A DNA stretch of 64,000 bases from Flavobacteriaceae bacterium LYZ1037 (GTDB lineage: Bacteria; Bacteroidota; Bacteroidia; Flavobacteriales; Flavobacteriaceae): positions 124,001-188,000 of the forward strand of contig QFWS01000004.1 of NCBI GenBank assembly GCA_003144015.1, in the 5' to 3' direction. Each line of letters begins with the position of its first letter. The stretch's first letter is position 1. The notes below the pieces were generated by a model. It did not search any database. It saw nothing but the letters and a program-made list of their open reading frames with translations, and was not told the DNA's origin. Shown here one piece after another: positions 52,998 through 62,525 of this stretch. Both the position numbers and the translations under genes were made by a program.

Positions 52998-53987
52998 TTA
53001 CGAAATCAATTTCACAATATCCTTAGCAAAGTAAGAAGCTATAATATTGGCTCCTGCACGCTTTATGGCTGTAATTTGTTCCATCATCACAGCATCATGA
53101 TCTAACCAACCTTTTTCTGCAGCTGCTTTTAGCATGGCATATTCTCCAGAAACTTGATACACAGCAACTGGCACATCGACTTCGTTTTTAATTTCTCTAA
53201 CAATATCAAGGTAACATAAACCTGGTTTTATCATCACGATATCTGCACCTTCATCGATATCCATTTCTGTTTCTCGTATGGCTTCAAACCTATTGGCATA
53301 ATCCATTTGGTAGGTTTTTTTATCTTTTGGAATATTCTTTAAATCCACAGGTGCTGAATCTAACGCATCACGAAAAGGACCGTAAAAAGCTGAAGCATAT
53401 TTTGCCGAATAACTCATAATACCTGTGTTTAAATATCCTTCGTCTTCAAGAGCTTCCCGAATGCTTAAAATTCTGCCATCCATCATATCACTTGGCGCTA
53501 CAAAATCGGCTCCAGCTTTGGCATGCGAAACACTTATTTCAGCTAATAAATCGGCAGTTTCATCATTTAATACCATACCGTTTTCCACAATACCATCGTG
53601 TCCATAAATGGAGTATGGATCTAAAGCAACATCCGTCATTACCAACATGTCTGGACAGACATTTTTTACCGTTTTAATAGCACGCTGCATGAGCCCTTTT
53701 TTGTTTAAAGCTTCTTTTCCAATATTATCTTTTAAGTTATCTGGCACTTTTACAAAAAGCAGCACTGATTTTAGGCCCAATTTCCAAAGTTCTTTTACTT
53801 CATTTTCAAGTAAATCTAAACTGTAACGAAAATAATTAGGCATAGAAGCAATTTCTTCTTTAATACCTTTTCCTTCAACTACAAAAAGAGGTACTAAAAA
53901 ATCGTTTGGAGAGATTATGGTTTCTCGAACCAAACTTCTAATGGCTTCGTTGGTTCTTAGTCTGCGATTTCTTCTTATTGGGTACAT
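52998..53987 (-). CDS. hemB: Delta-aminolevulinic acid dehydratase (porphobilinogen synthase)
   Basis: 329 residues from the ATG at 53987 ('MYPIRRNRRLRTNEAIRSL'); a longer in-frame start at 54023 lies inside the upstream gene and is rejected. The metal site reads 'TDVALDPYSIYGHDG', with Asp/Ala in place of the zinc-binding cysteines, so it is the magnesium type. The Schiff-base lysine lies in 'DIVMIKPGLCYLDI'. It joins two 5-aminolevulinates into porphobilinogen. It starts one base after the DUF4421-like gene. Confidence 0.96.
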   Translation of the reverse strand: MYPIRRNRRLRTNEAIRSLVRETIISPNDFLVPLFVVEGKGIKEEIASMPNYFRYSLDLLENEVKELWKLGLKSVLLFVKVPDNLKDNIGKEALNKKGLMQRAIKTVKNVCPDMLVMTDVALDPYSIYGHDGIVENGMVLNDETADLLAEISVSHAKAGADFVAPSDMMDGRILSIREALEDEGYLNTGIMSYSAKYASAFYGPFRDALDSAPVDLKNIPKDKKTYQMDYANRFEAIRETEMDIDEGADIVMIKPGLCYLDIVREIKNEVDVPVAVYQVSGEYAMLKAAAEKGWLDHDAVMMEQITAIKRAGANIIASYFAKDIVKLIS

Positions 53988-53988
53988 A

Positions 53989-54996
53989 TTATTTTTTAAA
54001 TTTAATTTTATCGTTGATAACATCTGCCTTTCTAACCATTTTTTTTGGAGCTTTAAAGCGATAGCCTACAAAAATTTGAAAAAATGGAATGGCATCGTTT
54101 ACATATGAGGACCTATCTGTATTATGGTTAAGAATTAGATAATTGTAATGAGTCCCCATATAAATATTTGACACATCATAAGTAATAGAGCCTCTAAAAT
54201 TTAACTCTGTTACTAAAGAAGTCAAGCTTTCGTCTTCTTCAAGATGATTTTTGTCTTTGTTTTTTGAATGATTCAATCCTAATCCAGCTGAGACACCTGT
54301 TGAGAGTAATAAATTTTTAGAAGGCACAAAATTGTAGTAGTATGAAGGAGCAAAAACAATATCGTAAGAATCTAATTCGCTATTTGAAAAACCATCTTCA
54401 GTTTTTAAATTAATCTTGTTGTAATAATAAATGATACGTGGAATAAAACTTCCGGCACTTTTAATTTGTTTTTCATCTTGACTAACAATGGCTCGAAACG
54501 AAAAATTCTCATTAAATATAAAAGAAGTTGCACCACCTATTTTAAACGATTTAAACAAGGGTAGATATACGCTCACATCATTATTTTCAATATAAAATCC
54601 TTTTTCTTGATAGACATCAAAAGATTGCATCCAGTGTTTTCCAAAATAAGTTCTAAAACCTAAATTGAATAATTTAGAATCGTCATTATCTTTATTTTCG
54701 GCTAAAAAATCTGGTGCAAAAGAATATGAAATGGTAATAGATCTAAAAGAAACAGATGCACCTATACGGTCTTGTTTATTTGGGTTTAAATTAAAAAACA
54801 AATTAGAATTTCTATCGTTAACAGTTAAAGAATTTGAGGTGTTAACATAAAAAAACCTAGCTGTTATTCTATTTGGAAAAGTTTCTTTAAACGCTGTGTG
54901 TTTTTCATAGATAACTTCAGGAATACTGTCTTGAGCCCAACAAATACTGTTTCCTAAAAGCAAAATGATTAAGTATATGTAATTTTTTACACCCAA
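53989..54996 (-). CDS. DUF4421-like outer-membrane barrel protein
   Basis: 335 residues. A signal peptide (about 1-22, cleavage near 'CWAQ') is followed by beta-strands alternating hydrophobic and polar residues throughout, for example 'ITARFFYVNTSNSLTVNDRN' and 'IFVGYRFKAPKKM'. This suggests an outer-membrane beta-barrel, and I place it near DUF4421. It overlaps hemF by 10 bases and is one base from hemB, so it is embedded in the heme operon. A role in porphyrin, heme or metal passage is possible but unproven. Confidence 0.65.
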   Translation of the reverse strand: MGVKNYIYLIILLLGNSICWAQDSIPEVIYEKHTAFKETFPNRITARFFYVNTSNSLTVNDRNSNLFFNLNPNKQDRIGASVSFRSITISYSFAPDFLAENKDNDDSKLFNLGFRTYFGKHWMQSFDVYQEKGFYIENNDVSVYLPLFKSFKIGGATSFIFNENFSFRAIVSQDEKQIKSAGSFIPRIIYYYNKINLKTEDGFSNSELDSYDIVFAPSYYYNFVPSKNLLLSTGVSAGLGLNHSKNKDKNHLEEDESLTSLVTELNFRGSITYDVSNIYMGTHYNYLILNHNTDRSSYVNDAIPFFQIFVGYRFKAPKKMVRKADVINDKIKFKK

Positions 54997-55889
54997 GTTC
55001 TTGGTTTTTGTAACACGTTTATTAATTTTTCTTCTTCACTACCAACTTCAGGATGATGGTTGTAAACCCATTGCACATGTGGAGGTAAGCTCATTAAAAT
55101 ACTTTCGATTCTACCGTTTGTTTTTAAGCCAAATAGCGTTCCTTTATCGTGAACTAAATTAAATTCTACATAGCGTCCACGGCGAATTTCCTGCCAAGTA
55201 CGTTGCGCTTCTGTAAATGGTAGCCCTTTCCTTTTTTTAACTATTGGTACATAAGCTTCTAGAAAACTATCTCCAACATCTGTAACAAAATTAAACCAAT
55301 TCTCCATAGACATAGCTTTTGAAGCTTTGCAATAATCGAAAAATAAACCTCCAATACCACGTGCTTCATTTCTGTGAGAATTATAGAAATATTCGTCGCA
55401 GCGTTCCTTGTATTTTGAATAGAATTCTGGATTATGTTTATTACAGGCTGTTTTACAAGTTTGATGAAAATGTTTAGCATCGTCTTCAAACAGATAATAA
55501 GGTGTTAAATCTTGTCCACCACCAAACCAACTTTCCACAATATTACCATGAGTATCGTACATTTCAAAGTAACGCCAATTGGCATGGACTGTTGGAACCA
55601 TTGGGTTATTAGGATGAAGCACTAAACTCAAGCCACAAGCAAAGAAATTGGCGTCTTTTACTCCAAAATGCAGGCGCATGGCTTCTGGAAGTTCGCCATG
55701 AACAGCAGAAATATTGACACCTCCTTTTTCAAAAACATTTCCATTTTCAATCACGCGAGTTCGCCCACCACCTCCTTCAGGACGTTTCCAAAGGTCTTCT
55801 TGAAATTTCGCCTTGCCATCTACAGCCTCAAGTTTTGATGTAATGGTGTTTTGTAATTCTTGTATGTATTGGTAGAATTTATCCTTCAT
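54987..55889 (-). CDS. hemF: Oxygen-dependent coproporphyrinogen III oxidase
   Basis: 300 residues. Family signatures: 'GGGGRTRVIENGNVFEKGGV', 'WFGGGQDLTPYYLFEDDAKH' and 'YVEFNLVHDKGTLFGLKTNG'. It decarboxylates coproporphyrinogen III to protoporphyrinogen IX with oxygen. It overlaps the GNAT gene by 11 bases and the DUF4421-like gene by 10, so translation is coupled in both directions. The anaerobic HemN counterpart is not in the window. Confidence 0.96.
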   Translation of the reverse strand: MKDKFYQYIQELQNTITSKLEAVDGKAKFQEDLWKRPEGGGGRTRVIENGNVFEKGGVNISAVHGELPEAMRLHFGVKDANFFACGLSLVLHPNNPMVPTVHANWRYFEMYDTHGNIVESWFGGGQDLTPYYLFEDDAKHFHQTCKTACNKHNPEFYSKYKERCDEYFYNSHRNEARGIGGLFFDYCKASKAMSMENWFNFVTDVGDSFLEAYVPIVKKRKGLPFTEAQRTWQEIRRGRYVEFNLVHDKGTLFGLKTNGRIESILMSLPPHVQWVYNHHPEVGSEEEKLINVLQKPRTWV

Positions 55890-56418
55890 AATGTAATTCG
55901 TAAAGCTCCATGTTTACAGGGTTTTCCCCAGGTGGTGTAAATGCATTTTCGAGTGTTTTAGTCCATTTAAAACCAGATCGTTTTGCTATATTAATACTCT
56001 TTTCATTCGTTTTATGAATGATGATTTGTAAATGTTGTAAGCCCAAATCTTCAAAAGCAAATCTGGATACAGCCTTAATACTTTGGGTTACCCAACCTTT
56101 ACCTGAATATTTTTTACCAATACAATATGCAAATTCACCTTGCTTTATCTGGTAATCGAGATTTTTTAAAATCACCAAACCAGCAACATGGTTCGTGTCA
56201 ATATCTTTTAGAGCTAAAGTAAACTCTGTTTGGTCTTTAAGAGCAGTATGTTTTTTTTGAATGTAATTTTTTGAATCTAATTCAGATAGGTTTTGAGCTA
56301 AAGTTTGAGGTAAATACTCTTGAAAGCTTTTGCCATTAGAAATCATTAAAGCATTTAAACTTGAAGCATCCTCAAGTTTGAGGGCTTCAAGTTTAAATGT
56401 TTCTGTTGAAAATGTCAT
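55879..56418 (-). CDS. GNAT-family N-acetyltransferase
   Basis: 179 residues of the RimJ/RimL type. The acetyl-CoA-binding stretch is seen as 'FAYCIGKKYSGKGWVTQSIK', with 'LGLQHLQIIIHKTNEKSINI' and 'AKRSGFKWT' after it. It acetylates an amine of a protein, amino acid or small molecule; the target is unknown. It lies between hemE (5-base gap) and hemF (11-base overlap), so it belongs to the heme transcription unit. Confidence 0.85.
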   Translation of the reverse strand: MTFSTETFKLEALKLEDASSLNALMISNGKSFQEYLPQTLAQNLSELDSKNYIQKKHTALKDQTEFTLALKDIDTNHVAGLVILKNLDYQIKQGEFAYCIGKKYSGKGWVTQSIKAVSRFAFEDLGLQHLQIIIHKTNEKSINIAKRSGFKWTKTLENAFTPPGENPVNMELYELHYEG

Positions 56419-56423
56419 TTTTT

Positions 56424-57449
56424 TTAAACGTTGTATTCCTTTACAGCATCAATAAATGCTTTAGCATTGTCTAAGGGTATGTTAGGCAAAATACCATGAC
56501 CTAAATTTACAATATATTTATCTTTTCCAAACTCATTAATCATTTGATGCACCATTTTTTTTATTTCTGATGGTGGAGAAAATAATCTGGTAGGATCAAA
56601 ATTCCCTTGTAATGTAATGTTGCCTCCTGTTAAGTAACGAGCGTTTCTTGGAGAGCAGGTCCAATCGATTCCTAAAGCTGAAGCGCCGGATTTTGACATG
56701 TCATTTAAAGCAAACCAACAGCCTTTTCCGAAAGCAATAACAGGAGTTTCATCTTTTAAAGCATCGATAATTTGTTGAATATATTGCCAAGAAAATTCTT
56801 GATAATCTACAGGAGAAAGCATGCCTCCCCAAGAATCGAAGACTTGAACTGCATTACAACCAGCCTTTACTTTTTCTTTTAAATATGCGATGGTAGTATC
56901 TGTAATTTTTTGAAGTAATTGATGAGCAGCTACAGGGTTTGTAAAACAAAATTCTTTGGCTTTATCGAAATTTTTAGAGCCTTGACCTTGTACACAATAA
57001 CATAAAATAGTCCAAGGTGAACCTGCAAAACCTATTAATGGCACTTCGTTATTTAGTTTTTCTTTGGTTGCTTTTATAGCTTGGTAAACATAATCTAATG
57101 CGACTGTAACATCAGGAACAATCACATTATCAACATCTTTTTGAGAGCGAATAGGGTTTGGCAAATAAGGTCCAAAATTTGGTTTCATTTGAACCTCAAT
57201 ATTCATAGCTTGAGGAATTACCAAAATATCGCTAAATAAAATAGCAGCATCCATACCATATCTTCTGATGGGTTGTACGGTTATTTCACTTGCTAATTCT
57301 GGAGTTTGACAACGTGTAAAGAAATCGTACTTCGCTTTAATTTCCATGAATTCTGGTAAGTAACGACCAGCTTGACGCATCATCCAAACTGGTGGACGAT
57401 CTACGGTTTCTCCTTTTAATGCTCTTAAAAATAAATCGTTTTTAATCAT
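56424..57449 (-). CDS. hemE: Uroporphyrinogen decarboxylase
   Basis: 341 residues. The N-terminal signature is '[17 protein letters not shown]'; later '[18 protein letters not shown]' and '[16 protein letters not shown]' are also typical. It converts uroporphyrinogen III to coproporphyrinogen III. It is separated from hemCD by 59 bases that contain a small hairpin TTCCGT / ACGGAA (57457-57472), a possible attenuator or processing site. Confidence 0.97.
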   Translation of the reverse strand: MIKNDLFLRALKGETVDRPPVWMMRQAGRYLPEFMEIKAKYDFFTRCQTPELASEITVQPIRRYGMDAAILFSDILVIPQAMNIEVQMKPNFGPYLPNPIRSQKDVDNVIVPDVTVALDYVYQAIKATKEKLNNEVPLIGFAGSPWTILCYCVQGQGSKNFDKAKEFCFTNPVAAHQLLQKITDTTIAYLKEKVKAGCNAVQVFDSWGGMLSPVDYQEFSWQYIQQIIDALKDETPVIAFGKGCWFALNDMSKSGASALGIDWTCSPRNARYLTGGNITLQGNFDPTRLFSPPSEIKKMVHQMINEFGKDKYIVNLGHGILPNIPLDNAKAFIDAVKEYNV

Positions 57450-57508
57450 TTTCAGTTTCCGTCAAAACGGAATTATTTTAATTTAACTTAATTTTTATTA
57501 AATGGGTT

Positions 57509-59089
57509 TTAAATGTAATGTTCGTTCACTAACTCTATCACACTCTCTACAGTTGGAACTTTAGCAACACGAACATCTTCAAAATGTTTTTTGGCTTCCA
57601 AAGCTGTAGATTCGCCTATGCAAAAAGCTATGCCATTTCCATGATTTTTCTTTATAAAACTTTGAACGGTTGAAGGGCTAAAAAACATAATACCTTCAAT
57701 GTTTTCATCTACTTCAATGGCATCAAATTTTGTTTGATAAGCCTCAATTTCATTCACTTTGATGTTGTTTTCACTTAAGATTATTGGCAAATAATCTAGT
57801 CTTAAATCGCTACAAAAATAGGTTGCTTCTGTGCCATCAATATATTCAACTAAATAATTGGCTAAGTCTTTAGCATTGTTTTCAGAATGAGTTACTTTTC
57901 CAATTCTTTTCTCTACCATGCGTTTGGTTCTTCTTCCAACACAATATATGTTTTCGAAGTTCAATTCTTCTGCTGTACAATTGGTTAAAATAGCTTCAAC
58001 AGCATTTTTGCTAGTAATGATCGCATTTTTAATTGGAGCTTTTAAAGTAGCAGGAGTAATACGGTTCAAGCTAATTTTAATGGCATCGTTACTTGTAGCA
58101 ACAATACCTTCGTTAAATAGTTGTTCTTGTCCTTCGGTTAAAGATTTAGTAGAGTAAACATTGGTTTTTTTGTTTTGATTTTTAATACCATCCATTAATT
58201 TTTTTCCACCTCGTTCTATAATATAATTAGAACAGTATTGAGCTATATTATGATGTCCACCAAGTTTCTCAGTTCTTGTAACTTCAATTTTTTTGGTGCC
58301 ATCGGGACTTAACAAGACTCCTTTAAAAACAACTTCCTCGTTTTTATTAATATACGCTAAGGCTCCAATTGGTGCTGAACAACCACCTTCGAGTAAATTT
58401 AAAAACTTACGTTCAATCGTTGTACAAATTTCAGTTTCTTCATGATTGATTTCAGCACAAATGGCTCTTATTTCTTCATCTTCTTCTAAAGCAGCGACCA
58501 TGATAGCTCCTTGGGCTGGAGCAGGAATCATCCAGTCTAAATTAACTGCATCTTCTGGGGTTATTCCTAAACGACCAATACCTGCAGCTGCAAAAATAGC
58601 GGCATTCCAGTCTTGGTTTTCTTTTAGTTTTTGTAATCTTAAATTGATATTTCCTCTTAAACCAACAACTGTATGCGTTGGATAACGGTTGAGCCATTGA
58701 GCACGACGACGTAAGCTACCCGTTGCTACAATAGCTTCTTTAGAGGATAAAAACTCTTCATTATTTTTAAAGACCAATGTGTCTTTTATGTTACCACGCT
58801 TTATTACAGCTGCTTGTACAATGCCTATTGGTAAAACTGTAGGTACATCTTTTAAAGAATGTACGGCAATATCAATATCGTTATTAAGCATGGCGATATC
58901 TAGTGTTTTTGTAAAGGCACCAGTGATACCAAGTTCGTGTAGGGGTCTATCTAAAACTAAATCGCCAGTAGATTTTACTGGAACGAGTTCTGTTTGATGA
59001 CCTAATTTTTCTAATAAACTTTGTACTGCTTTGGCTTGCCAAAGTGCTAATTGGCTATCGCGTGTGCCAATTCTAATTGTTTTAGACAT
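57509..59089 (-). CDS. hemC: Fused porphobilinogen deaminase / uroporphyrinogen-III synthase
   Basis: 526 residues, against about 310 for HemC alone. Residues 1-300 are HemC, with 'RIGTRDSQLALWQA', 'AVHSLKDVPT' and the dipyrromethane-carrying Cys237 in 'LLEGGCSAPIG'. Residues about 305-526 are a HemD domain ('IITSKNAVEAILTN', 'FFSPSTVQSFIKKN', 'CIGESTALEAKKHF'). The fusion channels hydroxymethylbilane into ring closure. It overlaps hemA by 8 bases. Confidence 0.93.
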   Translation of the reverse strand: MSKTIRIGTRDSQLALWQAKAVQSLLEKLGHQTELVPVKSTGDLVLDRPLHELGITGAFTKTLDIAMLNNDIDIAVHSLKDVPTVLPIGIVQAAVIKRGNIKDTLVFKNNEEFLSSKEAIVATGSLRRRAQWLNRYPTHTVVGLRGNINLRLQKLKENQDWNAAIFAAAGIGRLGITPEDAVNLDWMIPAPAQGAIMVAALEEDEEIRAICAEINHEETEICTTIERKFLNLLEGGCSAPIGALAYINKNEEVVFKGVLLSPDGTKKIEVTRTEKLGGHHNIAQYCSNYIIERGGKKLMDGIKNQNKKTNVYSTKSLTEGQEQLFNEGIVATSNDAIKISLNRITPATLKAPIKNAIITSKNAVEAILTNCTAEELNFENIYCVGRRTKRMVEKRIGKVTHSENNAKDLANYLVEYIDGTEATYFCSDLRLDYLPIILSENNIKVNEIEAYQTKFDAIEVDENIEGIMFFSPSTVQSFIKKNHGNGIAFCIGESTALEAKKHFEDVRVAKVPTVESVIELVNEHYI

Positions 59090-60344
59090 GATTTGTGTTG
59101 GATTCTAATTGAAACACCTTTTTTATAAGTTCCAGGCTTTCATCTGTAGGAATTGCATCATCTTTTAAATGATGTGCAAAATGATTCGTTATTTTTTGAA
59201 TGATATTATTGCTAATTAACTCTGCTTGTTCTTCATTAAAACCAGCTAATTTTTTACGTTGTGTATCTAATTCAGCAATTTTAAAATCGTTTAATTTTAA
59301 TTTTAATGCTTTAATGGTTGGTGCAAATTTCCTAGTTTCAAGCCAAGCATTAAATTCAGTTTCTACCTCTATTATTATTTGTTTAGCAAGAGGGATTTGT
59401 TCCTTGCGTTTTTCTAAAGTTTCGTCTGTGATTTGAGATAAATCGTCTAAATGAATTAAATGAACATGCTCTAATTCTGTAACGTTTATATTTACGTTTC
59501 TTGGGATGGATAAATCTAAAATTAATAAAGGTTTTTTAGATTGTATTAAATGCTTGTCAACCGTAGGGTTTTGTGCTCCAGTAGCAACAATTAGAACATC
59601 AGATTGATTAATTTCTTCTTGTAAATTGGCATAATCTTTCACTAACAAATTAAATTTTCCAGCCACTTCTTCGGCTTTATTCTTTGTTCTGTTAATTAAT
59701 GTAATATGCTCATTTTTAGTGTGCTTAACAAGGTTTTCGCATGTGTTTCTACCAATTTTTCCAGTGCCAAAAAGTAAAATGTTTTTATGGGTTATATTCT
59801 CTACATTTTTCATAATGTATTGAACCGAAGCAAAAGAAACGGAAGTTGCTCCAGACGAAATATTTGTTTCAGTTTTGATACGTTTGCTAGCTTGAATCAC
59901 GGCATTTATCAGTCGTTCTAAAAAAGCATTTAATAAGTTGAATTTTTTAGAATTTCTAGCACTTGCTTTAAGCTGACTAATGATTTCGAAATCACCAAGA
60001 ATCTGACTGTCTAGCCCAGAACCCACTTTAAACATGTGCGAAACAGCTTCTTTCCCTTTATAAATATAAGCCACATCTTGAAACTCTTCTACAGTACCTT
60101 TGGTGTTTTCGCAAAGTAATTTGATAAGTTGGTAGGGATGTTCAGCAAAACCATAAATTTCTGTTCTGTTACAAGTAGAAGTCACAATTAGACTTTCAAT
60201 TCCTGTTTCTTTGGCCTGTTGTAATAAGTTAATCATTGCCAGATCGTCTAAACTAAAATGACCTCTAATTTCAGCATCAGCTTTTTTATAGCTTAAACCA
60301 ATAGCGTAAAAGTATGTTGTTTTGGGTGTATTCATATATTCCAT
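59082..60344 (-). CDS. hemA: Glutamyl-tRNA reductase
   Basis: 420 residues. The active-site cysteine is Cys58 in 'STCNRTEIYG'; the NADPH-binding segment is 'ILLFGTGKIGRNTCENLVKH'. It reduces glutamyl-tRNA to glutamate semialdehyde, the first committed step of heme synthesis. Starts at 60344 and 60335 (Met4) are both possible. A -7-like TACATTTG lies at 60374-60367 on the minus strand, but with no good -33. It heads the minus-strand heme operon. Confidence 0.96.
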   Translation of the reverse strand: MEYMNTPKTTYFYAIGLSYKKADAEIRGHFSLDDLAMINLLQQAKETGIESLIVTSTCNRTEIYGFAEHPYQLIKLLCENTKGTVEEFQDVAYIYKGKEAVSHMFKVGSGLDSQILGDFEIISQLKASARNSKKFNLLNAFLERLINAVIQASKRIKTETNISSGATSVSFASVQYIMKNVENITHKNILLFGTGKIGRNTCENLVKHTKNEHITLINRTKNKAEEVAGKFNLLVKDYANLQEEINQSDVLIVATGAQNPTVDKHLIQSKKPLLILDLSIPRNVNINVTELEHVHLIHLDDLSQITDETLEKRKEQIPLAKQIIIEVETEFNAWLETRKFAPTIKALKLKLNDFKIAELDTQRKKLAGFNEEQAELISNNIIQKITNHFAHHLKDDAIPTDESLELIKKVFQLESNTNHV

Positions 60345-60366
60345 ACCTGACTTGGGAATTTGAAAG

Positions 60367-60374
60367 CAAATGTA
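60367..60374 (-). promoter_or_regulatory. Probable -7 element of hemA
   Basis: TACATTTG on the minus strand, 22 bases before the hemA ATG, fits the TAnnTTTG consensus. A clear TTTG at the right distance is missing, so activation by a regulator is possible. Confidence 0.4.
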
Positions 60375-60454
60375 TACCTATGTTTAGATAAAAAGTAACG
60401 CTCAAAGAACTTTAAGTGTCGCTAATCGTTTTTTAACTATATTTTTTAATATAA

Positions 60455-60476
60455 TATGATAATTATCATACTTTTG
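60455..60476 (+). promoter_or_regulatory. Fur-like palindrome with -7 element of the AraC gene
   Basis: TATGATAATTATCATA (60455-60470) is a perfect 16-bp palindrome containing TGATAATTATCA, close to Fur-type half-sites. It overlaps TACTTTTG (60469-60476), a -7-like element pointing to the AraC gene, and lies 111 bases upstream of hemA. Confidence 0.55.
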
Positions 60477-60532
60477 CCCTTATATCAATGCTTTTAAACA
60501 ATTTAGTTTAGAATGAATCTAAATAAAATAGA

Positions 60533-61441
60533 ATGAATTCAAGTTTTAGTGCAGAAAAAAACATCGCTAAAGGTGCTTTTTCTGAAGTGGATATTGATCA
60601 AGATTTTTTTGTTTTGACGTATCAGAATGAAAGTGGAGTTTTTGAAACTCTTGAACGTAAGATAGATAGTAGTTTTATTCAATTTCATTATTGTGTTAAA
60701 GGATCCAGTAAATTTATTTTTAATGAAGGCAAATACGCTTTAGATATTCAGGATGAGAATTCGTTACTACTTTATAATCCGCAACGCGATTTACCAATAC
60801 ATTTAGTAGTGAATCCACATTCATGGCTTGTTTCGATATTGATTTCTATTAAAAAATTTCACAGCCTATTTTCTCAAGAGGCAGATTATATCACGTTTTT
60901 AAGTGATGATAATAAAGATAAGAAGTATTATAAAGATGGTAAAATCTCACCTTCTATGTCTATTGTTTTAAATCAGCTGATAAATTACAACCTGAATTCA
61001 TCAATAAAAAACCTGTATTTTAAAGGAAAGGCATACGAATTATTGAGTTTGTATTTTAATAGAAGCGAAGATGCTAATATAGAACAATGCCCTTTTTTAG
61101 TAGATGAAACCAATGTTATTAAAATTAGAAAAGCTAAAGATATTATTATTTCTAGAATGTCAGAACCTCCAACACTACAAGAACTTGCAGACGAAATTCA
61201 GCTAAGCCTAAAAAAACTAAAAGAAGGATTCAAAGAAATCTATGGCGATTCTGTTTTTAGTTTTTTATTCGACTATAAAATGGAGTTTGCCAGAAAGCTC
61301 TTAGAATCTGGAGGACATAATGTAAACGAAGTAGGTTTGAAAGTAGGTTATAGTACATCGAGCCATTTTATCTCGGCATTTAAAAAGAAATACGGAACGA
61401 CTCCAAAAAAATATATAATGTCGGTATCTTCGCAGACATAA
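60533..61441 (+). CDS. AraC-family regulator, PchR-like
   Basis: 302 residues. The N-terminal ~190 form the ligand or effector domain; the segment 'LYFKGKAYELLSLYFNRSED' followed by 'CPFLVDE' is typical of PchR-type regulators that answer to iron-siderophore status. The C-terminal AraC DNA-binding domain has 'LQELADEIQLSLKKLKEGFK' and 'VGLKVGYSTSSHFISAFKKK'. It lies 46 bases ahead of hemH and divergent from hemA, so it probably controls one or both heme arms. The ligand is not known. Confidence 0.88.
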   Translation: MNSSFSAEKNIAKGAFSEVDIDQDFFVLTYQNESGVFETLERKIDSSFIQFHYCVKGSSKFIFNEGKYALDIQDENSLLLYNPQRDLPIHLVVNPHSWLVSILISIKKFHSLFSQEADYITFLSDDNKDKKYYKDGKISPSMSIVLNQLINYNLNSSIKNLYFKGKAYELLSLYFNRSEDANIEQCPFLVDETNVIKIRKAKDIIISRMSEPPTLQELADEIQLSLKKLKEGFKEIYGDSVFSFLFDYKMEFARKLLESGGHNVNEVGLKVGYSTSSHFISAFKKKYGTTPKKYIMSVSSQT

Positions 61442-61487
61442 TTTTTTAGAATTTTAAGATCAAGATTTTTATTTTTTTGTTAAATAT

Positions 61488-62525
61488 ATGAAAGGAATAT
61501 TATTAGTAAACCTTGGATCTCCTGAAAGTCCTAACCCTAAAGATGTTAAAGAGTATTTAGGAGAGTTTTTAATGGACGAGCGTGTTATTGATGTACCACT
61601 TTGGGCAAGAACACTTATTGTAAAAGGCATTATTTTAAACACCAGGCCTAAGGCTTCAGCTGCTGCTTATCAGAAAATTTGGTGGGAAGAAGGGTCTCCT
61701 TTAATTGTTATCTCAGAAAGATTACAGAAAAAAGTGCAGCAACAACTCGAAAACTATCCTGTAGCTTTGGCTATGCGTTATGGTTCCATGACCATTCAAA
61801 AAGGACTTCAGGAATTAGTAGATGAAGGTGTGGATGAAGTGTTGTTAATTCCTTTATATCCACAGTTTGCAATGGCAACAACAGAAACCATTTTAGTATT
61901 AGCCGAACAGATTAGAAAAGCTCACTTTCCAAATATAAAAATCACAGATTTTCCAGCTTTTTATAATAATTCAGAATATATAGAAGTGCTTTCAAATAGT
62001 ATTTCAAAACATTTGGAGGGAAATCCATACGAACATTTATTGTTTTCATATCACGGCGTTCCAGAAAGACATATTTTTAAAAGCGATGTCACTAAATCTC
62101 ATTGTAAAATAGATAGAAGTTGTTGCGAAACCCCGTCGAGTGCTCACGAATTTTGCTACAGGCATCAATGTTTGGAAGTCACGAGGTTGGTTGCAAAAAA
62201 ATTAAATTTAAAGCCAGGCACTTATTCAAGTAGTTTTCAATCTCGTTTAGGTTTCGATCCTTGGTTGCTACCATATACAGACAGAACTATTGAGCGATTA
62301 GGTAAAGAAGGCATTAAAAATATGGCTATTGTAACACCTGCTTTTGTTAGTGATTGTCTAGAAACTTTGGAAGAAATTGCCATGGAAGGTCAAGAAATAT
62401 TTCATGAAATTGGAGGTAAAGAATTTACAACCGTTCCTTGTTTAAACGATGATGATCCATGGGTGCATTTACTGGCAAAATGGATAAAAAGTTGGGCAGA
62501 ACCTAGTATAGCAGAACGCGTTTAA
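61488..62525 (+). CDS. hemH: Ferrochelatase
   Basis: 345 residues. Signatures: 'GILLVNLGSPESPNPKDVKE', the catalytic His189 in 'FSYHGVPERHI', and 'YSSSFQSRLGFDPWLLPYT'. A cysteine cluster (206, 212, 213, 223, 228) in the middle may bind metal or an iron-sulfur cluster. It inserts ferrous iron into protoporphyrin (or the related porphyrin) to make heme. It overlaps the MATE gene start by one base. Confidence 0.96.
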   Translation: MKGILLVNLGSPESPNPKDVKEYLGEFLMDERVIDVPLWARTLIVKGIILNTRPKASAAAYQKIWWEEGSPLIVISERLQKKVQQQLENYPVALAMRYGSMTIQKGLQELVDEGVDEVLLIPLYPQFAMATTETILVLAEQIRKAHFPNIKITDFPAFYNNSEYIEVLSNSISKHLEGNPYEHLLFSYHGVPERHIFKSDVTKSHCKIDRSCCETPSSAHEFCYRHQCLEVTRLVAKKLNLKPGTYSSSFQSRLGFDPWLLPYTDRTIERLGKEGIKNMAIVTPAFVSDCLETLEEIAMEGQEIFHEIGGKEFTTVPCLNDDDPWVHLLAKWIKSWAEPSIAERV

